DNA of 21,460 nucleotides from Caryophanales bacterium (GTDB taxonomy: Bacteria > Bacillota > Bacilli > Exiguobacteriales > Exiguobacteriaceae). The notes under the pieces were generated by a model. That model worked only from the letters and a program-made list of their open reading frames with translations. It was not told the DNA's origin and did no database searches. Numbering within the stretch: the first letter of the stretch is position 1; each line of letters opens with the position of its first letter. The translations under genes were made by a program, and so were the position numbers. Positions 7,325 through 16,120 of the stretch are shown piece after piece. Where the stretch lies: contig CABIYO010000043.1 of NCBI GenBank assembly GCA_902362975.1, positions 1 through 21,460 of the forward strand, written 5' to 3'.

Positions 7325-8158
7325 TTATATGACTTCCCCGTCATTACGTGATCCCTCATCAATTTCTACAAATTCTGCTTCGATGATTTCAAGATTTTCA
7401 CGCTTGACTGCTTCCACACTTTCAATAAACTCCGCTTCCGTCATGTTGACTCCTTCTTCAAGCGCATGCATGAGACGATTGCCCATCTTCGTCATCGATG
7501 AGTAGGTGATTCCTCCTGAAATGACACCACCTGCGAGTGGGATCATCTTTGAGATCCCTTTGGCGAACGTGTCTTTCGTCATCTTCACCCCGATCATCGC
7601 CGACATTTTCTTGATGATGGGATAGTACACCGTTTTCGTCAGCGCTTTGTTCGGAATCTTTTTCAAAGCTTCTTTCGATAATTGTGCGGACAATGCCTTG
7701 ATGGTAGCCGTCGCGCCGCCCACTCCGAACATGACACCTAAAAAGAGAATTAATTCTCCATTCACCCGTTCGACATTTAATTCTCCATCTTCCCAAAAGT
7801 CATCGTATCCATATAAATACCCGATTTCTTGCGCTAAACGGAGGGCGAAACCGAAGAATTGCGCCGTATCGGCCGGAATCGTTGCGGCGATACCGATGCC
7901 TCCAGGTAGACCGGCTGCAAACGATGCACTCGAACTTTTCATCGTCTGATTGGTAATATTTCGCTTCGCCACTTTTTTGATGACTGAGAGAGGGACGTTC
8001 GCCTCAAGCGGTCCCTTCTCTACAACCTCTGCCAACTGAGTCGCTGACACGTACTTACTGAAACTTTGGTCTAAAAACTCTTTCCGGTCTACTTTCACCC
8101 CAGGTAATTTCACTGCATTCGTCATCAAGACTTCAAACACTTCTGACCCGTTCACCAT
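7325..8158 (-). CDS. EcsC-like family protein
   Basis: A 277-residue protein with two glycine-rich hydrophobic stretches, GLPGGIGIAATIPADTAQF around residues 83-101 and a later IPLAGGVISGGITYSS, plus LAQEIGYLYGYDDFW between them. The PADTAQFF...LAQEIGYLYG pattern resembles EcsC-family proteins, which are loosely membrane-associated and whose role is not settled. The acidic C-terminus (EIIEAEFVEIDEG) carries no recognisable domain. The start is preceded by TTGAGGTG. It heads a three-gene transcript with 7291-6797 and 6789-6586. The -10-like TATACT at 8207-8212 has only a poorly spaced TTTACA (8232-8237) upstream, so the promoter is uncertain. Confidence 0.6.
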   Translation of the reverse strand: MVNGSEVFEVLMTNAVKLPGVKVDRKEFLDQSFSKYVSATQLAEVVEKGPLEANVPLSVIKKVAKRNITNQTMKSSSASFAAGLPGGIGIAATIPADTAQFFGFALRLAQEIGYLYGYDDFWEDGELNVERVNGELILFLGVMFGVGGATATIKALSAQLSKEALKKIPNKALTKTVYYPIIKKMSAMIGVKMTKDTFAKGISKMIPLAGGVISGGITYSSMTKMGNRLMHALEEGVNMTEAEFIESVEAVKRENLEIIEAEFVEIDEGSRNDGEVI

Positions 8159-8284
8159 GACCTACACCTCAACCTTCTTATGAATCTCGTTCCATAATCT
8201 AGTTTCAGTATATCGATTTCCTCACACGAATTGTAAATTTTCTTCCTATCACTCATATATTTTATATTCAAGGTCCATGAAATC

Positions 8285-8314
8285 AAAAAAGGGAGCATCC
8301 AAACGGATTCTCCC
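8285..8314 (-). terminator. Terminator of the zapA-mutS2-DUF350 cluster
   Basis: On the minus strand an imperfect stem-loop (8291-8314, arms GGGAG and CTCCC plus inner TCC/GGA pairs) is followed by TTTTTT (8285-8290). It ends the transcript after the 28-aa microprotein gene. Confidence 0.8.
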
Positions 8315-8321
8315 TCTTCCC

Positions 8322-8408
8322 TCAATAAAAGATATACCAGAGTGCCGCTGCCACTAAGAACAGCCCGGCCCCGATGAACAAGATCTTTGCCAATCGTTCG
8401 TATACCAT
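8322..8408 (-). CDS. Membrane microprotein (28 aa)
   Basis: A 28-codon open frame: a short basic start (MVYERLAK) and one hydrophobic helix (ILFIGAGLFLVAAALWYIFY) reaching the C-terminus. GAGGTGA lies about 8 bases upstream and overlaps the stop codon of the DUF350 gene, so translation is probably coupled. A strong terminator lies 8 bases after its stop. A good ribosome binding site, a one-helix membrane topology and a position at the end of an operon argue that it is real. No family is recognised. A role with the DUF350 membrane protein is an inference from position only. Confidence 0.6.
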   Translation of the reverse strand: MVYERLAKILFIGAGLFLVAAALWYIFY

Positions 8409-8412
8409 GTCT

Positions 8413-8823
8413 TCACCTCACCAATGCCGCGCCGACGACAAGAGAGACCCCAATCGACAGCAAGAATGCCAACAACCCGACGGCGATATTCCCTTGTTGA
8501 ATCTCATCGTTCACCTTCAGTGTCGGTGTCAAAAATTCAAACAACCAATATGTCGCGAGGAGCAAGATGAAGCCGAACCCACCTCCGACAAAGATGTCGA
8601 TTATGCTATCGTGGTGGCTCTCGACCACACGAAAGATGTTGGCGAGACCGACAATCTTTCCGCCTGTCGCCAAGGCGACGGCAATATTTCCTTTTTGAAT
8701 TTCACGCCAGTTGCTGTACGGCGTCGTCACCTCGAAGATGGCAAGACCGACGACAATCATCAATCCCGCCATCGAATAGAGGCCGAACGACTCCAGCATA
8801 ACGGCAAACGTAATCGTACCCAT
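8413..8823 (-). CDS. DUF350 family membrane protein (YshE-like)
   Basis: A 136-residue integral membrane protein with about four membrane segments. It shows the internal duplication typical of DUF350: IQKGNIAVALATGG in the first half and IQQGNIAVGLLAF in the second. Its function is unknown; in B. subtilis the equivalent position after mutS2 is held by yshE. The start has GGGGAG 7 bases upstream, and the gap from the mutS2 stop is 12 bases, so it is in the same transcript. Length and motifs are complete. Confidence 0.85.
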   Translation of the reverse strand: MGTITFAVMLESFGLYSMAGLMIVVGLAIFEVTTPYSNWREIQKGNIAVALATGGKIVGLANIFRVVESHHDSIIDIFVGGGFGFILLLATYWLFEFLTPTLKVNDEIQQGNIAVGLLAFLLSIGVSLVVGAALVR

Positions 8824-8835
8824 TCCCGACTCCCC

Positions 8836-11190
8836 TTACTTCAGTTCGACGACCGTGACACCGAGTCCACCTTCACCCATTCCTCCTGGGCGCTGGCTCT
8901 TCACGTGACGATGTCCTTTTAAAAATTCTTGTGTCGCCTGACGCATCGCTCCGGTACCTAAACCGTGGATGATGCGGACGTTATCATAGCCCGACACGAG
9001 GGCTTCATCGATATACTTGTCTAACCGCATGAGTCCCTCTTCGACACGGACACCACGAAGGTCGAGTTCGGATTTCGTCGAGCTCTGTCGTTTGAGCGAG
9101 CTGCCTTTCGACTGAAGCGTCTTCTCTTTCGATGGACCGATCTTCTGAAGGTCGTCCGCTTTGACGTTCACTTTCATGATGCCAACTTGGACGTTATACT
9201 CATTGTCGTTGATTTGTTTCACGATGTAGCCTTTTTGATTGAACGTCTTCACTTTCACTTCTTCGCCCTTACTGAACGTACGTTTTTGCTGGGCTTTTTG
9301 TTTCACTTTTTGGATCTTTTTCTCTTGAAGCGTCGGTTTTGCCGATTCGAGTTCCTTCTTCGCCGCGATAATTTCGTGCTCTTTGACGATTCCCTGTTCA
9401 CGTAGCTTTTTCAATCGGTCGATGACTTCGTTCGCTTGACGCTTCGCCTGCTCGACGGCCTTCTCGGCTTTCGCCTCGGCCGCGCTATACAAGTTGTCGC
9501 GCTCGCGCTCAAATTCCATCATCTTCGCCTCGAACGCTGCCTGCTCTTCTTCGAAGTCACGGCGCTTGACGATGAGTTCTTGCTCGAGTTGCTCGGCGCG
9601 TTGTTTCGCCGCTTCGAGCTCATTGATCATCGATTCGACCGACTCCGCGTCACTACCGACGTGGCTACGTGCCTTGTCGATGACTTGCTCAGACAGTCCG
9701 AGACGACGACTGATTTCGAAGGCGTTCGAGCGACCCGGTACGCCGATCAAGAGACGGTACGTCGGGCTGAGCGATTCGATATCAAACTCCATCGAGGCGT
9801 TCATGACACCTTCGCGGTTATATGCGTATGCCTTCAGTTCCGAGTAGTGCGTCGTCGCCACGACACGTGCCCCGCGGCGTTTCACTTCATCTAAGATGGC
9901 AATGGCGAGGGCAGCCCCTTCTTGTGGATCCGTCCCGGCACCGAGCTCATCGAAGAGGACGAGTGACATGAAGTCGATCTTGTCGAGCATGCCAACGATA
10001 TTCTTCATATGCGAGCTGAACGTCGAAAGACTCTGTTCAATCGATTGCTCATCCCCGATATCGGCATAGACCGCGTCAAACACGGAAAGCTCCGTCCCGA
10101 ACTCTGCCGGCACGTAGAGTCCTGATTGCACCATCAATTGAAGGAGTCCAATCGTCTTCAATGTGACGGTTTTCCCGCCGGTGTTTGGTCCGGTGATGAT
10201 GAGTGACGTATAGTCTTCCCCGAGCTCAACTGTGATCGGCACGACCTCATCTTTCGGGATGAACGGATGACGTGCCTGTTTCAACTTGATCTCTCGATTG
10301 TCATTCAACTTCGGCTCTGTCGCATTCATCTCTTGTCCGTAAGCGACTTTCGCAAAGATAAAGTCGAGTTCGGCCAACACGTCGAGGTTCGTCATGATCG
10401 CATCATGCACCCCACCGACTTCGTTTGAGAGGGCACTTAAAATCCGCTCGATCTCAGCACGTTCTTTCAGACGAACTTCTTGAATCTCGTTATTGATGGA
10501 GACGATGGCTTGTGGCTCAATGAAGAGCGTCTGGCCAGAAGCTGACTGGTCATGCACGATCCCGCCGAACGCCTGGCGATACTCTTGTTTGACCGGCACA
10601 ACATAGCGGTCGTTTCGAATCGTGACGATGGCGTCTGAGAGCATCTTCGCATTGTTGCGGAGGATGTTGTCGATGCGTGACCGAACACTGCCTTCAAAGC
10701 TCCGGAGCTGTGTCCGAAGTCCACGGAGTTGTGGGCTCGCAGAATCTTGGACCGTCCCTTGGTCGTCAATCGCCTGACGGATCGCCTGTTCGACCTCGAT
10801 GAGCTTCGTCAACTTGTCCGCATACTCGTCAAGACGTGGAATGCGAATCTCTTCGTTATCCTCGTGAAGCTTCTCGAAGAAATTTTTCACTTGGCGACCG
10901 CCATACATGACGGCAGCGACGGCGAGCAGTTCACTCGTCGAGAGGACTGAGCCGATCGCGGCCCGTTTCACTTCCGCACGGACATCCGTGAGTCCACCGA
11001 GCGGCAGACGGTCACGGAGACGAACGACCTCGGTCGCTTCTTTCGTCACGTTCAAATTCGAGAGCACCCGGTCGTATGAGTAGTCGGGTTGCATCTTTAG
11101 CGCCAACTCTTTTCCGAGCGAGCTCGCTGCGTGACCAGCAAGCTGTTGACGTAATTTTTCATATTCTAATACGCGTAACGCGTGATCCAT
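8836..11190 (-). CDS. Endonuclease MutS2
   Basis: A MutS2-family DNA-structure-specific ATPase/endonuclease. In Bacillota it has been linked to control of recombination and to rescue of collided ribosomes rather than to mismatch repair. At 784 residues it is full length. Features in order: an N-terminal core and lever region, Walker A GPNTGGKT at residues 334-341, Walker B LVLFDELGAGTD, ATTHYSELK, a long coiled coil (about 510-620), a KOW-like EEVKVKTFNQKGYIVKQ segment, and the C-terminal Smr nuclease domain (about 709-784) with LDLRG and HGLGTG. The start follows AAAGGAA by 8 bases, 15 bases after the polX stop. No damage is seen. Confidence 0.96.
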   Translation of the reverse strand: MDHALRVLEYEKLRQQLAGHAASSLGKELALKMQPDYSYDRVLSNLNVTKEATEVVRLRDRLPLGGLTDVRAEVKRAAIGSVLSTSELLAVAAVMYGGRQVKNFFEKLHEDNEEIRIPRLDEYADKLTKLIEVEQAIRQAIDDQGTVQDSASPQLRGLRTQLRSFEGSVRSRIDNILRNNAKMLSDAIVTIRNDRYVVPVKQEYRQAFGGIVHDQSASGQTLFIEPQAIVSINNEIQEVRLKERAEIERILSALSNEVGGVHDAIMTNLDVLAELDFIFAKVAYGQEMNATEPKLNDNREIKLKQARHPFIPKDEVVPITVELGEDYTSLIITGPNTGGKTVTLKTIGLLQLMVQSGLYVPAEFGTELSVFDAVYADIGDEQSIEQSLSTFSSHMKNIVGMLDKIDFMSLVLFDELGAGTDPQEGAALAIAILDEVKRRGARVVATTHYSELKAYAYNREGVMNASMEFDIESLSPTYRLLIGVPGRSNAFEISRRLGLSEQVIDKARSHVGSDAESVESMINELEAAKQRAEQLEQELIVKRRDFEEEQAAFEAKMMEFERERDNLYSAAEAKAEKAVEQAKRQANEVIDRLKKLREQGIVKEHEIIAAKKELESAKPTLQEKKIQKVKQKAQQKRTFSKGEEVKVKTFNQKGYIVKQINDNEYNVQVGIMKVNVKADDLQKIGPSKEKTLQSKGSSLKRQSSTKSELDLRGVRVEEGLMRLDKYIDEALVSGYDNVRIIHGLGTGAMRQATQEFLKGHRHVKSQRPGGMGEGGLGVTVVELK

Positions 11191-11205
11191 CTAGCATGTT
11201 CCTTT

Positions 11206-12900
11206 CTATCGCTTCGCCGCAAAGAACGCCTTGGCGTCTTCAAACGTGAAGCAGTTGATAATATCCGATGGTTCGAGATAGGCTTTCCGTGCGTGCAACA
11301 CACCGAGGGCCATATCTTCCATCATATCTGGGTGGTGCGTATCCGTGTTGATCATCACTTTGACACCCGCTGCCTTCGCCTTCTTGAGCGTGGAAGCTGT
11401 CAAGTCAAGGCGGTTCGGGTTGGCGTTCAACTCGAGCGCTGTCCCTGTCTCTTTTGCGAGTGCGATCAACTTGTCCTCGTCGATTGGATAGCCGTCCCGA
11501 CGACCGATGAGTCGACCCGTCGGATGGGCGATCACGTTGACGTAAGGGGAACGGCAGGCGTTCTCGAGACGTGCCATGATTTCGTCGACCGATTGATCCA
11601 TCTTCGAGTGGATGGAAGCGACGACGTAGTCGAGCGTCTCCAAAAACTCGGGTTCATAGTCGAGCGTCCCGTCAGGACGGATATCCATCTCGACGCCTCG
11701 TAACACGTTCATGTCATGTGTCTTCGCGGCCTCTCGGATTTCTTCCCCCTGTTCCTCGAGTCGTTCCTCGGTCAAGCCATTGACGAACGTCAAATACTTC
11801 CCGTGGTCGGTGATGGCCATCCATTCATAGCCTCGATCTTTCATCGCCATGACGATCTCGTCGACGGTCAACTTCCCGTCCGACCAGACCGTGTGCATGT
11901 GCGCGTCAGCCTTGATATCATCGAGCGTGACGAGCTTCGATAAGTCGTGTTCGAACTCGGCATGCCCCTCCCGAAGTTCAGGCGGGATGAATGGGAGACC
12001 GTACCGTTCGAACAATTCTTCTTCTGTTTTTGGTTGCCACAGTCCGTCTGCTGTCTCGACCCCATATTCAGAAATGGACTCTCCTTTTGCTTTCGCGAGT
12101 TGGCGCATGCGGACGTTGTGGTCTTTTGATCCCGTGAAATGATGAAGCGTCGCAGCGAACGCGCCTGGCTCGACCATACGGAAGTCGACCGATACCATCT
12201 CTTCACGTTCGAGGACGAGCGAGACTTTCGTCTCACCTGCCGCAATCACCTCGTTGATGAACGGCAAAGCGAGCAGTTTCTCACGTAGCTCAATCGGCTT
12301 CTCAGTCGCAATGATGAAGTCAAGGTCCTTACACGTCTCTTCGGCACGGCGGAAGCTTCCTCCGACCGAATGACGCAAGACGAGCGTCTCCTTTTCTAAC
12401 AGCTCATTGATTTCTTCAACGATTGGGCGCATGACTGCATAAGCCAATCGTTCTGGACGTGATTCGAGGTTCTTCGCGGCGGCGAGTAATTTTTCCACAC
12501 TTTTCGCTCCGAAACCGGGGAGTGATGCAGCCGTCCCGTCTTCGAGTACACGGATGAGCGATTCCAAATCGACGACGCCGACTTCACGGAGTTTAGCAAG
12601 TTTCTTCCCGCCGAGCCCTTGAATTTTCAAGAGGTTCATCAAACCGAACGGAATCTCTTCTTGTAGTGCTTCAAGTACTTCACTGCGTCCTGTGTCTCGA
12701 TACTCTTCAAGTACTGCTGCCGTCCCTTTCCCGATTCCTGAGATGGACGTCAAGTCGTCGATGTCCTCGAGTTCAAGGTCCGTGTTCTCGAGCGCTGTCG
12801 CTGCCTTGCGGAACGCATTGATTTTAAACGGGTTCTCCCCTTTGATTTCCATATATTGCGCGATTTTTTCGAGCAACATCATCGCTTCTACTTTCTTCAT
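11206..12900 (-). CDS. DNA polymerase/3'-5' exonuclease PolX
   Basis: A bacterial family X polymerase with a PHP exonuclease domain, acting in gap filling and base-excision repair. It has 564 residues. N-terminal helix-hairpin-helix motifs (ISGIGKGTAAVLEEY, IQGLGGKKLAKL, LPGFGAKSVEKLL) precede the polymerase palm with GGSFRRAEETCKDLDF, which holds the metal-binding DxD. The C-terminal PHP domain shows DAHMHTVWSDG, ITDHGKYL, GVEMDI, SIHSKM, IAHPTGR and NTDTHHPD metal ligands. I chose the start at 12900 (MKKVEAMMLLEKIAQYME) because AGAGGGGG lies just upstream; a longer frame from 12939 has a non-homologous, unusual N-terminus. It lies between cvpA and mutS2, the usual Bacillota order. Confidence 0.95.
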   Translation of the reverse strand: MKKVEAMMLLEKIAQYMEIKGENPFKINAFRKAATALENTDLELEDIDDLTSISGIGKGTAAVLEEYRDTGRSEVLEALQEEIPFGLMNLLKIQGLGGKKLAKLREVGVVDLESLIRVLEDGTAASLPGFGAKSVEKLLAAAKNLESRPERLAYAVMRPIVEEINELLEKETLVLRHSVGGSFRRAEETCKDLDFIIATEKPIELREKLLALPFINEVIAAGETKVSLVLEREEMVSVDFRMVEPGAFAATLHHFTGSKDHNVRMRQLAKAKGESISEYGVETADGLWQPKTEEELFERYGLPFIPPELREGHAEFEHDLSKLVTLDDIKADAHMHTVWSDGKLTVDEIVMAMKDRGYEWMAITDHGKYLTFVNGLTEERLEEQGEEIREAAKTHDMNVLRGVEMDIRPDGTLDYEPEFLETLDYVVASIHSKMDQSVDEIMARLENACRSPYVNVIAHPTGRLIGRRDGYPIDEDKLIALAKETGTALELNANPNRLDLTASTLKKAKAAGVKVMINTDTHHPDMMEDMALGVLHARKAYLEPSDIINCFTFEDAKAFFAAKR

Positions 12901-12967
12901 ACGCTTCCCCCTCTTCACACAGAAAAGACCGAGACACAAGCACTAGCTTGCATTCCGGCCTGTCGTG

Positions 12968-13504
12968 TCACAACATCTTATTTGAAAACCAAACCGATAG
13001 ATATGGCGTGTCTTGGATGATATATGTCGCTAACGAAGATTTGTCGACGGCGTTTTGTACGCTCGCCACCGGCACGAACGCAATCACCCAAAGGATGAAG
13101 AATGTGATGACATATGCCTCGAAGAATCCGAGGACAGCTCCAATCACACCTTTTAATTGTCGTAAAATCGGCAAGTCCGTCAAGAAGTCGAGCATCGCCA
13201 AGATGAGATGCAAGACGAGTTTCGTGATGAGAAACAAGACGACGAACCAAAAGACGTTATAAAATGTCATCTCAATCCCTGAAAGGGAGTTGAGGTCCAA
13301 CACCCCACCTGGGAGCGTCCCGTCGAGCTGAGACGGATACGGGATCCACAGCTTGAACGCTTCGGCTAGCTCTTTATAGTACGTATTGGCGACGAGAAAA
13401 CTGATGATGAGCGCGACCCAATGGCCGAGCTGTAGAATCGCACCACGACGGAAGCCATTGACGATTCCGATAAAAAAGAAAAACAGTATAAGTAGCGTAA
13501 CCAT
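12968..13504 (-). CDS. CvpA family membrane protein
   Basis: A CvpA-family inner membrane protein of 178 residues with about four hydrophobic segments. The N-terminus (GIVNGFRRGAILQLGHWVALI) matches the conserved CvpA start, with NGFRRG after the first helix. CvpA was named for colicin V production; in Bacillota its role is not settled. It sits 8 bases after zapA and 67 bases before polX, as in other Bacillales. The ATG at 13504 is the first in the frame and starts at the expected first membrane helix. Confidence 0.88.
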   Translation of the reverse strand: MVTLLILFFFFIGIVNGFRRGAILQLGHWVALIISFLVANTYYKELAEAFKLWIPYPSQLDGTLPGGVLDLNSLSGIEMTFYNVFWFVVLFLITKLVLHLILAMLDFLTDLPILRQLKGVIGAVLGFFEAYVITFFILWVIAFVPVASVQNAVDKSSLATYIIQDTPYLSVWFSNKML

Positions 13505-13512
13505 GGATTGAT

Positions 13513-13734
13513 TTATTCTCCCATATTTCGTTTAGTTTTGACATGGTCGCTTGCGATTTGAATCGCAGCCAAGACCGCTGCCTGACGAGCATCTAGATGA
13601 GGGGATTGTTCACGAATTTCGCGGATTTTACTGTCGACCAAAAAGCCTACTTCCCTCACGTGGTCAGCGGGTTCTTCGCTTACGATCGTATAGTCTTGAC
13701 CCGCAATGTGAATCGTTGTTCGTTGTAACTGCAC
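13513..13734 (-). CDS. Cell division protein ZapA
   Basis: ZapA is a small coiled-coil protein that bundles FtsZ filaments and helps Z-ring assembly. The 73-residue protein has the N-terminal beta hairpin (TTIHIAGQDYTIVSEEPADHV) and a C-terminal helix (ARQAAVLAAIQIASDHVKTKR). I place the start at the GTG at 13734 because AAAGGAGG lies about 7 bases upstream. A GTG at 13740 is too close to that site, and the ATG at 13770 would precede it. It is the first gene of the minus-strand cluster; a -10-like TATGAT lies at 13766-13771 with a poor -35. In B. subtilis rnhC is the divergent neighbour, but here it is a symporter gene. Confidence 0.9.
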   Translation of the reverse strand: MQLQRTTIHIAGQDYTIVSEEPADHVREVGFLVDSKIREIREQSPHLDARQAAVLAAIQIASDHVKTKRNMGE

Positions 13735-13951
13735 GCGCACCCCTCCTTTACGTCTGTCAGAATTAATCATAACATCGTTTTTATATTAGGAAAAGGAGAA
13801 GCCCCTTCCCTTGATATGTACAACATTTTCTAATACCCTTCTAAACAGTTGTCAAACGTCTTTCTTCAAGAAAATTGCAAGAGAAGGTGGCATCATTCCT
13901 TAAAGTGTGCGAAAATATCAACTATTCAAACAAACAGAAAGGATGATTGAT

Positions 13952-15160
13952 TTGAAATTACGCATTGGCCTCTTAGGTCGCATCATCATCGCGATTGCTT
14001 TCGGGATTCTGCTCGGGAGCATCGTACCAGAAAGTCAGAACTGGATCGTTCGGACGTTCGTGACGTTCAACACGGTCTTCGGGCAGTTCTTAGGTTTCGC
14101 TATTCCATTGATTATTCTTGCTTTCATCATCCCGGGTATCGGGGAACTTGGAAAAGGAGCAGGAAAGCTGGTCGGACTCACAGCAATCATCGCTTACGCC
14201 TCCACCATCATCGCCGGAACATTAGCATACTTTGTAACAAGCAACTTGTTCCCGCAAATTTTGACACGGTCGACGACAGGAGCTGAAAATCCAGAAGAAG
14301 CCTTATTGAAAGGGTTCATAGACTTCGAGATTCCACCTGTATTCGGTGTCATGACCGCACTCGTCTTAGCTTTCGTCATCGGAATCGGGATTGCCGCAAT
14401 CGAAAGCAAACGGTCACTCGACCTTGCCATGGATTTCCGCGATATCATCGAGCTCTTAATCAGTAAAGTCATTATTCCATTACTCCCAATCCACATCGCC
14501 GGAATTTTCATGAACATGACGTACGCCGGTCAAGTTGCTGAGATCCTCTCGGTCTTCTCGCTCGTCTTCGTCACAATCATCGTCCTTCACTTAACGATGC
14601 TCATGATTCAATATTCAATCGCAGGTGGTCTCAACAAAGAGAATCCGTTCAAGTTGCTCAAAACGATGATGCCGGCATACTTTACAGCTATCGGGACGCA
14701 ATCATCGGCCGCAACGATTCCGGTCACGCTTCGCCAAGCGAAGTTGATCAACACGGACGAGGATGTCGCCAACTTTGTCATTCCGCTCTCGGCAACAATC
14801 CACTTGTCAGGATCGACGATCACACTTACGTCGGTCGGTGTCGCCCTCATGTACTTGAATGGCATGACGTTATCTTACGCCATCATGCTTCCATTCATCC
14901 TCGCACTCGGGGTGACGATGATTGCAGCACCAGGTGTACCAGGCGGGGCCGTCATGGCATCGCTCGGATTGTTCGGCTCGATCCTCGGGTTTGACGCGAC
15001 GATGCAAAGCTTGGTCATTGCGCTCTACTTGGCACAGGATAGCTTCGGGACAGCAACAAACGTCACAGGTGACGGCGCCATCGCGAAAATCATTCATTAC
15101 TTCAAACACAACACAAAACTTCTCGACAACACGTCGTCGAAACAAGAAGATATCGCATAA
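13952..15160 (+). CDS. Dicarboxylate/amino acid:cation symporter (DAACS)
   Basis: A membrane transporter of the DAACS (glutamate/dicarboxylate symporter) family, about 402 residues with the family's multiple hydrophobic helices. The re-entrant hairpin 1 motif QSSAATIP lies at residues 250-257, and IHLSGSTITL, near residue 283, replaces the usual NMDGT-type motif of helix 7; hairpin 2 shows PGVPGGAV. Substrate cannot be assigned from these motifs. I favour the TTG start at 13952 (MKLRIGLLGRIII) with AGAAAGGA 8 bases upstream; the frame is open back to a GTG at 13907, but that gives an unusual charged extension. It is followed by its own terminator. Confidence 0.85.
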   Translation: MKLRIGLLGRIIIAIAFGILLGSIVPESQNWIVRTFVTFNTVFGQFLGFAIPLIILAFIIPGIGELGKGAGKLVGLTAIIAYASTIIAGTLAYFVTSNLFPQILTRSTTGAENPEEALLKGFIDFEIPPVFGVMTALVLAFVIGIGIAAIESKRSLDLAMDFRDIIELLISKVIIPLLPIHIAGIFMNMTYAGQVAEILSVFSLVFVTIIVLHLTMLMIQYSIAGGLNKENPFKLLKTMMPAYFTAIGTQSSAATIPVTLRQAKLINTDEDVANFVIPLSATIHLSGSTITLTSVGVALMYLNGMTLSYAIMLPFILALGVTMIAAPGVPGGAVMASLGLFGSILGFDATMQSLVIALYLAQDSFGTATNVTGDGAIAKIIHYFKHNTKLLDNTSSKQEDIA

Positions 15161-15172
15161 TGAACGGCTCAT

Positions 15173-15205
15173 AAACGGGCAAGCCATCAGGTTTGTCCGT
15201 TTTTG
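15173..15205 (+). terminator. Rho-independent terminator after the symporter gene
   Basis: The stem AAACGGGCAA (15173-15182) pairs with TTGTCCGTTT (15193-15202) with one G-T pair and a 10-base loop, ending in a T-run. Confidence 0.85.
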
Positions 15206-15232
15206 TCTACATATAACAAAGGAGAGAACCAT

Positions 15233-16078
15233 ATGGAATGGATTGAATGGAAAGACCCAAATCACTTCGCTGACCGCGTTATGGACGCATTGTTGAAAGA
15301 AGAAGCCAAGAACAGCTTAATGATTGGCGTCTTGAATAACGTCAAACAAGGAATCTATGAAACGTTTCATCAGTTCACAGTCGAAGAGGACGGAGAGCTT
15401 CTCGCCATCCTCCAAGTGACACCACCGCATCCACTTCACTATATCGTTGTGAAGACGGAGTACTCGGATGTTCTCCCGTCTTTCATCATCCCCAACCTTT
15501 TGAAAGAAGCAGTCCCCTTCGCGGAAGTCGTCTCGGAACGACAGCAGGCGGAACGGTTCGCGAAAGCGTGGCAAGAGATTACATTTGGGACGAGCGAGAT
15601 GTTCATGTCCCAAGGTCTGTATCGCCTCGACAGCGTGGAAGACATCGACATGGCGACAGGGAGGATGCGAGAAGCGACGATTGCCGACCAGGCACAGCTC
15701 GAGGCTTGGTATAGTGCCTTCGAAGCCGAATCAGGTCTCCAATCATCTCCACCGGAGAAGGTGACAAAGGCCGTACAGACGATGCTCGATAGGGAAGAGG
15801 CTGTCTTTTGGGAAGTCGACGGACAGGTCGTCTCGTGTGCGAAACGCGCACGTCCAACCGAGAACGGGATCACCGTTTCATTCGTCTCCACATCACCTGA
15901 TGCGCGAGGAAAAGGGTATGCACGAAGTCTCGTCGCCGTTCTCAGCCGACAGCTTCTCGAGACAAAATCGTTCTGTGTCCTCTATACCGACTTGACGAAC
16001 CCGACGTCGAACAAAATCTATCGGGAAGTCGGTTACCAACAAATCATGGACTCCGCCTGGGTCCGACTCGCTAGATGA
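15233..16078 (+). CDS. GNAT family N-acetyltransferase
   Basis: An acetyltransferase of the GNAT superfamily (281 residues) that transfers an acetyl group from acetyl-CoA to an unknown acceptor. The N-terminal half (1-140) is a diverged GNAT-like or regulatory region. The C-terminal half (about 145-281) holds the catalytic fold, with the acetyl-CoA binding motif ARGKGYARSLV after the strand TVSFVSTSPD, and a C-terminal YREVGYQQ typical of GNAT proteins. The two-part length suggests a tandem GNAT arrangement. The start at 15233 follows AAAGGAGAG; a longer in-frame start at 15203 overlaps the terminator. No terminator follows directly, so the next small gene could be read through. Confidence 0.85.
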   Translation: MEWIEWKDPNHFADRVMDALLKEEAKNSLMIGVLNNVKQGIYETFHQFTVEEDGELLAILQVTPPHPLHYIVVKTEYSDVLPSFIIPNLLKEAVPFAEVVSERQQAERFAKAWQEITFGTSEMFMSQGLYRLDSVEDIDMATGRMREATIADQAQLEAWYSAFEAESGLQSSPPEKVTKAVQTMLDREEAVFWEVDGQVVSCAKRARPTENGITVSFVSTSPDARGKGYARSLVAVLSRQLLETKSFCVLYTDLTNPTSNKIYREVGYQQIMDSAWVRLAR

Positions 16079-16120
16079 AATACATTGCCTCCCCTATACT
16101 AATAGAGGAGGCGATTTTTC

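Noticed and set aside
9187..9894. Open frames on the plus strand opposite mutS2
   Set aside because: They are antisense shadows of a high-confidence gene, with no start signals and low-complexity products.
13790..13815. Hairpin-like sequence with AAGG/CCTT arms between zapA and the symporter gene
   Set aside because: The short stem has a bulge and no clear T-run, and no gene ends there.
13860..13920. GAAGGTGGCATCATTCC before the symporter gene, resembling a T-box element
   Set aside because: Only a few bases match, and there is no specifier stem or terminator/antiterminator pair in the short leader.
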